Shown here piece by piece: positions 46,024-53,234 of a DNA stretch of 64,000 nucleotides (position 1 is its first letter; each line of letters starts with the position of its first letter). Made by a program: the position numbers and the translations under genes. Location of the stretch: positions 1,674,001 to 1,738,000 of the forward strand of contig NZ_CP016808.1 in the NCBI RefSeq assembly GCF_002741035.1. Direction: 5' to 3'. The stretch comes from Paenibacillus sp. BIHB 4019. GTDB lineage: Bacteria > Bacillota > Bacilli > Paenibacillales > Paenibacillaceae. The notes beneath the pieces were generated by a model. That model worked only from the letters and a program-made list of their open reading frames with translations, ran no database searches and was not told where the DNA came from.

Positions 46024-46293
46024 TTGAACTTAGACGCGATATTGGGACAAGTTTTAAAAGCACTTCGCAAAAAACATAAAGTTAGCCAAGAAGAGCTAGC
46101 TTTTCGCAGCACCCTTGATCGGACATACATTTCCATGCTAGAACGCGGCATTCATCAGCCCAGCCTTAATTCATTGATTACCATGGCCCAAATCGTTAAG
46201 ATTAAGGCATCCGACTTGGTTAGTTTATATGAAATTGAACTGGAAAAGCTCAACGAGCACAATAATGTAAATATAGATGAAGACCGCCCGTAA
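46024..46293 (+). CDS. XRE-family helix-turn-helix regulator
   Basis: Protein of 89 residues. QVLKALRKKHKVSQEELAFR and TYISMLERGIHQPSLNSLI form the classical five-helix HTH_3 fold, followed by an acidic tail. TTG start at 46024 follows AGAGGT. It is the only plus-strand gene in the toxin region and is divergent from the broken toxin at 45982, so it may once have regulated that cassette, or be a relic of a mobile element. Confidence 0.88.
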   Translation: MNLDAILGQVLKALRKKHKVSQEELAFRSTLDRTYISMLERGIHQPSLNSLITMAQIVKIKASDLVSLYEIELEKLNEHNNVNIDEDRP

Positions 46294-46372
46294 TGACTCG
46301 TCTTCTATTTTTTGAACAAAAAAAAACCATATGGAGTTGTTAGACTCGCATGTGGAACAGTAGTTCAATTTA

Positions 46373-46454
46373 CATGGATTATATGCGTTATCGGTTGAAT
46401 AATGGGTTTATTCTGCACAGGATAACCTACATAGACCTCTTTAGGAGAAACTAA
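46373..46454. repeat. Cassette-flanking repeat R3 (partial)
   Basis: ATGGATTATATGCGTTATCG and GGTTGAATAATGGGTTTATT match R1 and R2, and ACATAGACCTCTTTA with GAGAAACTAATG matches the right end of R2. The hairpin part is missing. It abuts the stop codon of the second CdiI-type gene at 46451, the same position relative to an immunity gene as R2. Confidence 0.75.
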
Positions 46455-46777
46455 TGCAAATATCGTTTCCTAATACTAGTCAAATAGTTCTCCAGCTCAT
46501 TACGGTCATCAGGAAATGCACCTACATAGTTTTTGCATGCCAGATTTAGATAATAATAAAATGTCTCATAGTTTAAAATTACTTCTTCATCATGTACAGA
46601 GAACCTGACACCATCAAACCTCTCCTCATCTTCTTCAATATCATCTGGAAATGAACAATCTGCCGCATTTATTCCAGTGCCAATGCCTACTGACATTTGC
46701 TCAACCATCCTCATAAAATTTGAACTAGGAACAGCATAAAAAAAAGCGATTACTGGAAAATGAATTTGTTCTAACAT
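46451..46777 (-). CDS. Second CdiI-type immunity protein
   Basis: Protein of about 108 residues from ATG 46777 (MLEQIHFPVIAFFYAVPSSN). The C-terminal half (VILNYETFYYYLNLACKNY, NELENYLTSIRKRY) aligns by eye with the immunity protein at 40289-40687. Seventeen extra codons upstream of 46777 are open but come from a toxin scrap, so the longer start is an artefact of the junction. No toxin gene precedes it now: it is an orphan immunity gene, which could still protect against the toxin of relatives. Confidence 0.7.
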   Translation of the reverse strand: MLEQIHFPVIAFFYAVPSSNFMRMVEQMSVGIGTGINAADCSFPDDIEEDEERFDGVRFSVHDEEVILNYETFYYYLNLACKNYVGAFPDDRNELENYLTSIRKRYLH

Positions 46778-46779
46778 AT

Positions 46780-46880
46780 CTTTTTCCTGCAACTTACTCC
46801 TCATACCCTGTACCCATTTGCTCTGCATTCATTGATTTGTTGGATAAATATTCAATTCCACCTGGCCTAATTCGTTTCCA
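46780..46880 (-). pseudogene. Scrap of the EndoU-toxin gene
   Basis: On the minus strand this piece reads GIEYLSNKSMNAEQMGTGYE, clearly related to ILSNKSMDAEQMGTEYKLMQ in the EndoU-like frame (about 41450-41560), and the DNA match starts at GGAAACGAATTAGG. It joins the immunity gene on one side and the IS1182 remnant on the other. It shows that the two cassettes share ancestry and that deletion fused toxin and immunity parts. Confidence 0.75.
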
Positions 46881-47720
46881 GCCCAAACTCCGCGTGAACC
46901 TTGCCTAGCCCACGCAAGGAGAACCGGCGGAATGAGCGATTGCCCTTGATGTGACCAAATACGCTCTCTACCTAGACCTTACACCGAGCATAAATGGCGG
47001 ATGTATCGTCATCCTCAAGGGCTTTTTTAGCCTTTGCCTTTAACTCTTCCCAAATCGTATTCCAGTGAACCTCGCGATTTCCCTTTGCTTTGTTGAATAC
47101 GGGCTTGAAGGGGCGGCTGCTGCATTCTTCACATTCATACAACTTGAAGCTTTATTCCAAACCTAAAGCATTCTTTTTCGTTTGGTATTTACGTAGCGAC
47201 CACTTGGGCATACAAAGCGATCATTGTGTTCCTCGTATGTCCAGTTCGAGGCGTGCCGGATGTCCTTTTGGTAACGATGCGTTTTTTCTTTCCTATAGTT
47301 TTCATAAGGAATGAGAAAATGACAGCTCGGTTCTTTTTCTTTGCCCATCGCATACAAGTAGTTCTCTTCGCTGCCATAGCCTGCATCAGCAATCACGGTT
47401 TTGGGCATGGACCAAGAAGACGCCGCCAATTGCACATGTACCCTGGATTCAATTAACCATTTTTCATATGATCTTCCTTCATCCGCATAAACGTGGTATC
47501 GGAATTGGTTTTGGAGTAGCTGTTGCGATCGCCAAAGCTGGCTTTCTGCTGCTCATACCTCACGAGCCTTGGAAGAAAATCCTCCCAAATCTGTTTCAGT
47601 GGCTGCTTTCAGGCACAGCGTGCTTTATGAAGCGGGGTGTGCTGTACTCCAAGCAATATTATAAGGAATTTAGCAACAGAGCTTCGAAGCACATCCGATC
47701 ATATACTTGGCGAAGCGGGT
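46880..47720 (-). mobile_element. Decayed IS1182-family transposase
   Basis: Pieces of one transposase are read in several frames on the minus strand: RYEQQKASFGDRNSYSKTNS, TTFMRMKEDHMKNG, KTVIADAGYGSEENYLYAMG (with a catalytic Asp), a region ending WTYEEHNDRFVCPSGRYV, WNTIWEELKAKAKKALEDDD, and VESVFGHIKGNRSFRRFSLR with a catalytic Glu. Stops and frameshifts separate them, so it is inactive. The 3' end joins the toxin scrap at about 46880. No terminal repeats were identified. Confidence 0.88.
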
Positions 47721-47810
47721 AAATGATATTCTAACAGGCCTTTTCTGGGAGGCTAAAGAAATGAATAGAAAAGAGAAGAAGAAATAATAGAACCAATGAA
47801 ATAAAGAAAA

Positions 47811-47853
47811 AACCTGCTTATCTCCTTTATAATTAGAAAGAGATAAGCAAGTT
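47811..47853 (-). terminator. Terminator of the permuted GH3 gene
   Basis: AACCTGCTTATCTC and GAGATAAGCAAGTT pair with one mismatch around a 15-base loop; on the minus strand six T follow. It lies 69 bases after the GH3 stop codon. Confidence 0.8.
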
Positions 47854-47921
47854 CTTGAAAGCGGCGTTATTTGCATAAATATTTGAGCAGCAATGCTTAG
47901 TCAGCTCAACCTCTACTTAAC

Positions 47922-50720
47922 CTACACCTGTTTAAACTCAATCCACTCTATCTGCAAGCCCGGCTTGATGAATTCCAGCTTCAGCTCATAGAAGCCGGCT
48001 TCGAGCTCGACCTTCACAAGCTTCTGTTTGATCCATTTGCCTTCGGTTCCATTCGTTTGAATGGTCGTCATCAGTTGATCGTTCAGCGTTACATTACAAG
48101 CGCTTTGAGCCAGCTCCGTCTCTGGGGACATAATGCTGACAATGATCCGGTATTGCCCAGCTTGATCCACCTGCATAAAGGCCGATTCGAGCGCAGAAGG
48201 CTTCACCTGCGCATTTTGGGAAAGTGCTTGCACTTGCTCCGGAGAAGCAGCTGCTGCAAGCGAAGCATTTGCCTTGAACGCTTCAACCGTCTCTACGATT
48301 TCGTGTTTTCTCGAAAATACCGGCGCGTTCATGATGAACGTGCAAATATTTATGGCAGAGCGCTGCAATTCGCCGCGGGTCAACGTGCCATTTTCAAGCG
48401 ATTCGATCGTATTGTCGTCCCAGCCATTGATTTCCGCACCGTAATTCGGCACCACCATATACAAATCGTTCTGCGCACGAACCATCCAGTTCGTTAATTT
48501 GCGATCCGCTGGGCCGCCACCCACGACATCGTTCATAATCGCCCACCAATCCGTCATCACGATGCCTGTAAAGCCCCATTCGCCGCGAAGAAGCGTCGTA
48601 TTCAGGTCATAGTTGGAAGCGGCCCAATGTCCGTTAATCGGATTATAGGAGGTCATAATCGAATTCGCGCCGCCCTGCTTCACGGCGATTTCAAAGCCTT
48701 TCAAATATATCTCCCGAAGAGCGCGTTCAGAGACGACCGCATCTACTTTACTGCGATGCTTTTCCTGATTGTTGCAGGCAAAATGCTTCAGCGTCGAGTT
48801 AGAGCCGCCTTTCATAATTCCTTTCGTACATGCTGCCGCAAACATCCCCGAAATCAATGGATCCTCCGAAAAATATTCAAAGTTCCGTCCATTAAGCGGA
48901 CTGCGGCGAATATTCAGACCCGGTCCGAGCAGCGTATCGATGTTGTTTCTTAATAGCTCCTGGCCTTCCATTACATACAGCTCTTCAACCAGCTCCGTAT
49001 TCCACGTTGCCGCGAGCAAGGTGCCGATTGCGACCTGAGTCGCCTTCTGACCGCTATCCATCCGAATGCCAGACGGGCCGTCTGCTGTACAAGCAACAGG
49101 AATGCCATAGTTGAACAGCTGGTCGCTGACTCCGCCGAAAGCCGAAGCCGTTCCCGATGTAACGAGCGGGCTGCTCATGCCCTCGCCCCTGACGATTGCC
49201 GCCAAATCCTGATCGCTAAGCTGCGCAATGAACGTTTCCATGCCGACTTTACCCTCAAAAACATCCCTTAACGTATGTCCCTGATTGCCTGTCTGCGCTA
49301 GCGTTGCAGGAAGATTGGTCTCAATCCGTTCCGCCATAGAAATCTTCCGCTGCGGCACCTCTGCGGAGCTAAGCTCATAAGATCCGTCTTGCTTGCGATC
49401 GCCTGGCTTCATTCTCGTAAAGCTTTCCGTTGGCGCCATCGCTTCTTGCAGCTGCTCTACGACTTGAAGTGCCTCCACGACGTAGCCGTTTTGACCCTCG
49501 ACAGCTACTTCTGCCACCTTTTTCACACTCGTTCCTACATAAAAACGGTAAGTGCCCGCTTCCAGCACATAAGCGGAAGAATGTCCCGTCACACCAGCGT
49601 CATCATAGGAAGCCATAGCAGAAACAGGGAAGCTCACCGTAAGGCGCTGCGATTCGCCCGGCTGAAGCGATTTAGTTTTCCCGAATGTGACCAGCGCTTT
49701 AGCCGGCTGACCCAGCTTGCCTTGCGGCGCTTCGTAGTAAACCTGCACCACTTCTTTGCCCGCATAGGCAGTTCCCGTATTCGTTACGTTGACGTCGATT
49801 TCAATGTATGTTTCGCCTGCTTTGGTAGTCAGCTTGGCATCCTCCGGCTTGATGTCGAATGAAGTATACGAGATACCGTAGCCGAACTCAAACTGAACCT
49901 TATCCGGACAAAACGTCTCAAAATAACGATATCCCACATAGATATCTTCCTCGTAGACGTTTTTAAATTCATTGCCGTAATTGCGAGTCGATGGATAATC
50001 GTTGATGGAATAAGCGATTGTATCCGTCAATTTGCCGCTTGGCGTTACATCACCAGCCAGAACATCGGCGATCGCATTGCCGCCTTCCATGCCGCCCTGC
50101 CAGGAGTAGATGACACCTGCAATAGGATGCGCGTAGCTTTCATCGTTCAGCCAGCTCATATCTATAATGTTCGATACATTGAGCACAACAACGGTTTGCT
50201 CAAAATAAGCCGTCACCTGCTTCAGCATCGCTTTCTCATCCGCCGTTAATTGATAGCTTCCTGCTTCATCGGCATTGTCTTGATCTTCCCCTGCGGTGCG
50301 CCCGATGACCACGATTGCCTTGTTCGACTTCCTTCTCGCTTCCGACACCAGTACATCCGTTAAAGGCATTTCCTTCTGATGCCATGGCTCAGCTGCCCAG
50401 CCGCCACCGCCGTTGTCGAATGGATTTTCCTCAATCCATTTCTCATAGACAGCAGCTAGCGCTTCATTGACAGCAGCATTCTTCTTGCTGCGAAGCCCGC
50501 CTAGCAGATTTGTTGTATAAGTAACATGAACGCTGCCGCCCGAACCGGTACCGCTGCGATAATAGTTAACCTGGGTTCTGCCAAAAACAGCAACGTTGTC
50601 GCCATCCTTAAACGGAAGCACCTGACCTTCATTTTTCAATAATACGGCGCCCTCTGCAGCTACCGTCCGGCTAAACTCTGCAAAACCTTCTAATGGAACT
50701 CCAATACTTTGTGTACTCAA
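47922..50720 (-). CDS. GH3 glycosidase with permuted domain order and C-terminal CBM6-like domain
   Basis: Protein of 932 residues. The order of domains is reversed from the common GH3: the alpha/beta GH3_C sandwich comes first (VLLKNEGQVLPFKDGDNVAV, WQGGMEGGNAIADVL, GKLTDTIAYS), then a fibronectin III-like domain (about 300-400), then the TIM barrel (RGEGMSSPLV, STLKHFACNNQEKHR, nucleophile Asp in GIVMTDWW near residue 730), and a last 130 residues like a CBM6 beta-sandwich. Such permuted GH3 enzymes are known in Ruminococcus and Butyrivibrio. TTG at 50720 has AGGAGG seven bases upstream. No signal peptide; substrate may be a beta-glucoside, beta-xyloside or related sugar. Confidence 0.88.
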   Translation of the reverse strand: MSTQSIGVPLEGFAEFSRTVAAEGAVLLKNEGQVLPFKDGDNVAVFGRTQVNYYRSGTGSGGSVHVTYTTNLLGGLRSKKNAAVNEALAAVYEKWIEENPFDNGGGGWAAEPWHQKEMPLTDVLVSEARRKSNKAIVVIGRTAGEDQDNADEAGSYQLTADEKAMLKQVTAYFEQTVVVLNVSNIIDMSWLNDESYAHPIAGVIYSWQGGMEGGNAIADVLAGDVTPSGKLTDTIAYSINDYPSTRNYGNEFKNVYEEDIYVGYRYFETFCPDKVQFEFGYGISYTSFDIKPEDAKLTTKAGETYIEIDVNVTNTGTAYAGKEVVQVYYEAPQGKLGQPAKALVTFGKTKSLQPGESQRLTVSFPVSAMASYDDAGVTGHSSAYVLEAGTYRFYVGTSVKKVAEVAVEGQNGYVVEALQVVEQLQEAMAPTESFTRMKPGDRKQDGSYELSSAEVPQRKISMAERIETNLPATLAQTGNQGHTLRDVFEGKVGMETFIAQLSDQDLAAIVRGEGMSSPLVTSGTASAFGGVSDQLFNYGIPVACTADGPSGIRMDSGQKATQVAIGTLLAATWNTELVEELYVMEGQELLRNNIDTLLGPGLNIRRSPLNGRNFEYFSEDPLISGMFAAACTKGIMKGGSNSTLKHFACNNQEKHRSKVDAVVSERALREIYLKGFEIAVKQGGANSIMTSYNPINGHWAASNYDLNTTLLRGEWGFTGIVMTDWWAIMNDVVGGGPADRKLTNWMVRAQNDLYMVVPNYGAEINGWDDNTIESLENGTLTRGELQRSAINICTFIMNAPVFSRKHEIVETVEAFKANASLAAAASPEQVQALSQNAQVKPSALESAFMQVDQAGQYRIIVSIMSPETELAQSACNVTLNDQLMTTIQTNGTEGKWIKQKLVKVELEAGFYELKLEFIKPGLQIEWIEFKQV

Positions 50721-50764
50721 TTGATTTCCTCCTGTTTCTCTCATACCTCTATATCCACCCTCTT

Positions 50765-50794
50765 ACTATACAAGCATCCCTTCAATAAAAGCAA
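50765..50794 (-). promoter_or_regulatory. Promoter of the permuted GH3 gene
   Basis: On the minus strand TTGCTT (50794-50789) and TATAGT (50770-50765) are separated by 18 bases, and the gene start is 45 bases downstream. A sigma-A-type promoter is likely; a terminator precedes it, so this gene is a separate unit. Confidence 0.5.
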
Positions 50795-50828
50795 AACCTC
50801 TTATTTATGAAAACAATCCTTCAAACGC

Positions 50829-50858
50829 AAAAAAATCCCGCTATCAACTAGCAGGATT
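50829..50858 (-). terminator. Terminator of the mannosidase operon
   Basis: AATCCCGCTA and TAGCAGGATT pair with one mismatch around five bases; on the minus strand seven T follow. It lies 37 bases after the isomerase-like gene and separates the operon from the permuted GH3 gene. Confidence 0.8.
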
Positions 50859-50894
50859 CATTCACTAAGCAATTATCTCTTTCCTCTCCCTCCC

Positions 50895-51770
50895 CTACCT
50901 GTATTTGCGAATAAAATCAACGGCTTTACGAATATCCAGCTCCGGCTGCGTGCCTACCTCGCGCTCAATCGTCAAATAACCGGTATACCCAATGTCCTGC
51001 AGCGCCTGAAAATAGCGATTAAAATCGACTCCGCCCTCTCCAAGCGGAACTTCGCGGAAAAACAAGCCGGAGGAAACCATCTCTGCGATTTTCTCATGAT
51101 CCATAGGCGCATACCCGACCGCTCCGTATACGTCTCTCGGATCAACCTCCTTAAGGCGAACGCCATCCTTCACATGGGTATGGACAATATAATCCTTCAA
51201 TAGATGAACGCCTTGCACCGGATCATCGCCCGTCACCATGACCATATTTGCCGGGTCAAAATTAACCGATACGCCGTTCGTCGACAAGGTGTCGAGAAAC
51301 GCTTTTAAGTCCGCCGCCGTTTCGGGACCAGTCTCAATGGCGAAGTAGGCTCCGACGCTTTTGGCATATTGGCCCAGCTCCTCGCATGCGGTATGCATCG
51401 TATGAAATGCAGCGGAGGACGAATCGTGCGGCGCGATGCCAATATGCGTCGTCACAATCGTCGTGCCGAGATCCAGCGCCAAATCGACGATACGCTTTGA
51501 TTTTTCCACTTTCCAGCGATTATCCTCCTCTACCCCGAAGCCATGACCGCCTAAATCGCCGACCAGCGCAGAAATTTCCAAGCCGAGCGATTCTATGTAG
51601 CTTCTTAACTCCTTGCGTGCCGCAGGCGACAAATTTTCCGGGTCCATTTCCCCCTTCACCGCATAAATTTGCACGCCTTCCGCGCCGACCTCCTTGGCTT
51701 TCACCAATCCCTCTCGCACGCCCAGCCCGAAGCTGTCTACGATTACGCCTATTTTATTCGTTAGTTTCAT
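50895..51770 (-). CDS. Sugar phosphate isomerase/epimerase-like TIM-barrel protein
   Basis: Protein of 291 residues of the xylose-isomerase-like TIM barrel family (AP_endonuc_2). Likely metal ligands sit in FAIETGPE, VNFDPANMVM, HTHVKDG and GEGGVDF, and the end is YTGYLTIEREVG. Members interconvert or epimerise sugars and related polyols; the precise substrate is not evident. AGGAGG stands 11 bases before ATG 51770. Last gene of the five-gene mannosidase operon, so it may act on a sugar released from the glycan. Confidence 0.87.
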   Translation of the reverse strand: MKLTNKIGVIVDSFGLGVREGLVKAKEVGAEGVQIYAVKGEMDPENLSPAARKELRSYIESLGLEISALVGDLGGHGFGVEEDNRWKVEKSKRIVDLALDLGTTIVTTHIGIAPHDSSSAAFHTMHTACEELGQYAKSVGAYFAIETGPETAADLKAFLDTLSTNGVSVNFDPANMVMVTGDDPVQGVHLLKDYIVHTHVKDGVRLKEVDPRDVYGAVGYAPMDHEKIAEMVSSGLFFREVPLGEGGVDFNRYFQALQDIGYTGYLTIEREVGTQPELDIRKAVDFIRKYR

Positions 51771-51882
51771 CGATTCATTGGCCTCCTGTTGAACCTGTTA
51801 TTTGATTCCTCTTGGCGAGTAAACGAGCCGCTAAACCACAATGACCCAGCCTGTCACCAGACAGAATCCGCGATCCGAAGTC

Positions 51883-53214
51883 TTACTGCTTCGGTTCCAA
51901 AATCCCCTTTGCCATCGCCTTGTAAACAAGCTGTGAGAACAGGCTGTTCGACCATGCGAACCATGGACGGGTAAACTGGTGGGGATCGTCGGCATGAAAG
52001 CCTTCATGCATAAAGCCCGTATCAGCATCCGTCGCTTCCAGCACCTGAATGATAGCAAGCATTTCCTCATCGCTCGCGGCTGTCAGCCCCTGCATCGATA
52101 AAGCCATAGGCCAAATATATCCCGGCGGCGTATGGGGGCTTCCGATTCCTTTAGCAGCTGTTCCTTCATAATAATAAGGATTGTCTCGGCTCAGGATGAA
52201 GCGCCTTGTGTTTTGGTAAATAGGATCATGAACATCGGTGTAGCCAATGTACGGAATGGAGAGCAAGCTCGGCGTACCCGCATCATCCAATAGGCAGTAA
52301 TTGCCGAAGCCATCCGTTTCATAAGCGTACATTCTGCCATACACCGGGTGATTGTACATCCCATAGAGCTGTATGCCATGACGGATCTCTTCCTCCAAAA
52401 TGGCCATTTCCCGCACAAACGCTTCGTCGCGGAACACCCATCTAGCCATCTCCTGCATTTGAGCGAGCGAGACAGCGGCGAACATATTCGCCGGAATATT
52501 GTAATGCAGCTCGCAAGCGTCGTCGCTTGGACGAAAGCCTGACCACACCATGCCCGTATAATTGACAGGCATTCCAAGCCCATCATTGCGCAGCGTGTCT
52601 ATGGCTGGGCAGTTGGAGCGTTTGAACCGGTACGCCGATCGCTCGGCATGGCGCTGCTCTGTTTTCCATACGTTCACAATAGAACGCAGCGCTTGTTTGA
52701 ACTGCTCGTCGAAAATATCAGTGAGCCCTGTTTCCTTCCAATACCTATAGGAGAGACGTATTGAAAAGCATAGCGAATCCAGCTCGAATTTCCGCTCCCA
52801 TACCCAAGGGGACATTTCCGTATCGTCATTCGCATCCCAATGCCAATGATTGGCCGTTTCATTAAAAGCATTGGCGTATGGATCAATCGCAATATACGCC
52901 ATATGACGCTTAATTAGTCCTGAAATGAGCCGCTGCAATGCTTCATCCTCTTTGGCAAAAGGCACGTAATGAATGAGCTGCTCCACTGAATCCCGCAGCC
53001 ACATCGCCGGAATATCGCCCGTAATGACAAAGGTCGTACCGTCGTCCATCAGCTTCGTTGTCGTTTCCAGCGTATTGGGGAAACAATTGCGAAATTGCTG
53101 TTGGAGCTTCGGGCGATGGGCCAGCTTGACCTCCGCTTCCTCGAGCACCTTCATTATGGATTCTGGCAGCACCATTTGCGGCAGCTTTACCTTCGGCAGC
53201 TTAAATCGTTCCAT
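51883..53214 (-). CDS. Metal-independent alpha-mannosidase, GH125
   Basis: Protein of 443 residues with an (alpha/alpha)6 barrel. FVITGDIPAMWLRDSVEQL, NETANHWHWDANDDTEMSPW and ERKFELDSLCFSIRLSYRYW are GH125 signatures (formerly DUF1237), with catalytic acids expected among D and E in these and in TGFMHEGFHADDPHQFTR. The family hydrolyses non-reducing alpha-1,6-mannose with inversion. GGGGAG nine bases before ATG 53214. It starts 20 bases after the GH38 stop; the pair suggests degradation of high-mannose N-glycans or alpha-mannan. Confidence 0.94.
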   Translation of the reverse strand: MERFKLPKVKLPQMVLPESIMKVLEEAEVKLAHRPKLQQQFRNCFPNTLETTTKLMDDGTTFVITGDIPAMWLRDSVEQLIHYVPFAKEDEALQRLISGLIKRHMAYIAIDPYANAFNETANHWHWDANDDTEMSPWVWERKFELDSLCFSIRLSYRYWKETGLTDIFDEQFKQALRSIVNVWKTEQRHAERSAYRFKRSNCPAIDTLRNDGLGMPVNYTGMVWSGFRPSDDACELHYNIPANMFAAVSLAQMQEMARWVFRDEAFVREMAILEEEIRHGIQLYGMYNHPVYGRMYAYETDGFGNYCLLDDAGTPSLLSIPYIGYTDVHDPIYQNTRRFILSRDNPYYYEGTAAKGIGSPHTPPGYIWPMALSMQGLTAASDEEMLAIIQVLEATDADTGFMHEGFHADDPHQFTRPWFAWSNSLFSQLVYKAMAKGILEPKQ

Positions 53215-53234
53215 AACCTACTGCTCCCCTCCTC

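Noticed and set aside
46777..46828. Longer start for the second CdiI-type gene
   Set aside because: The 17 extra codons derive from the toxin scrap in another frame; the ATG at 46777 has a ribosome site and matches the expected family start better.
39379..47720. Integrated prophage in the holin-toxin region
   Set aside because: Only a holin suggests phage; no integrase, capsid, tail, terminase or attachment-site repeat was found, and the small genes fit toxin-immunity modules better.
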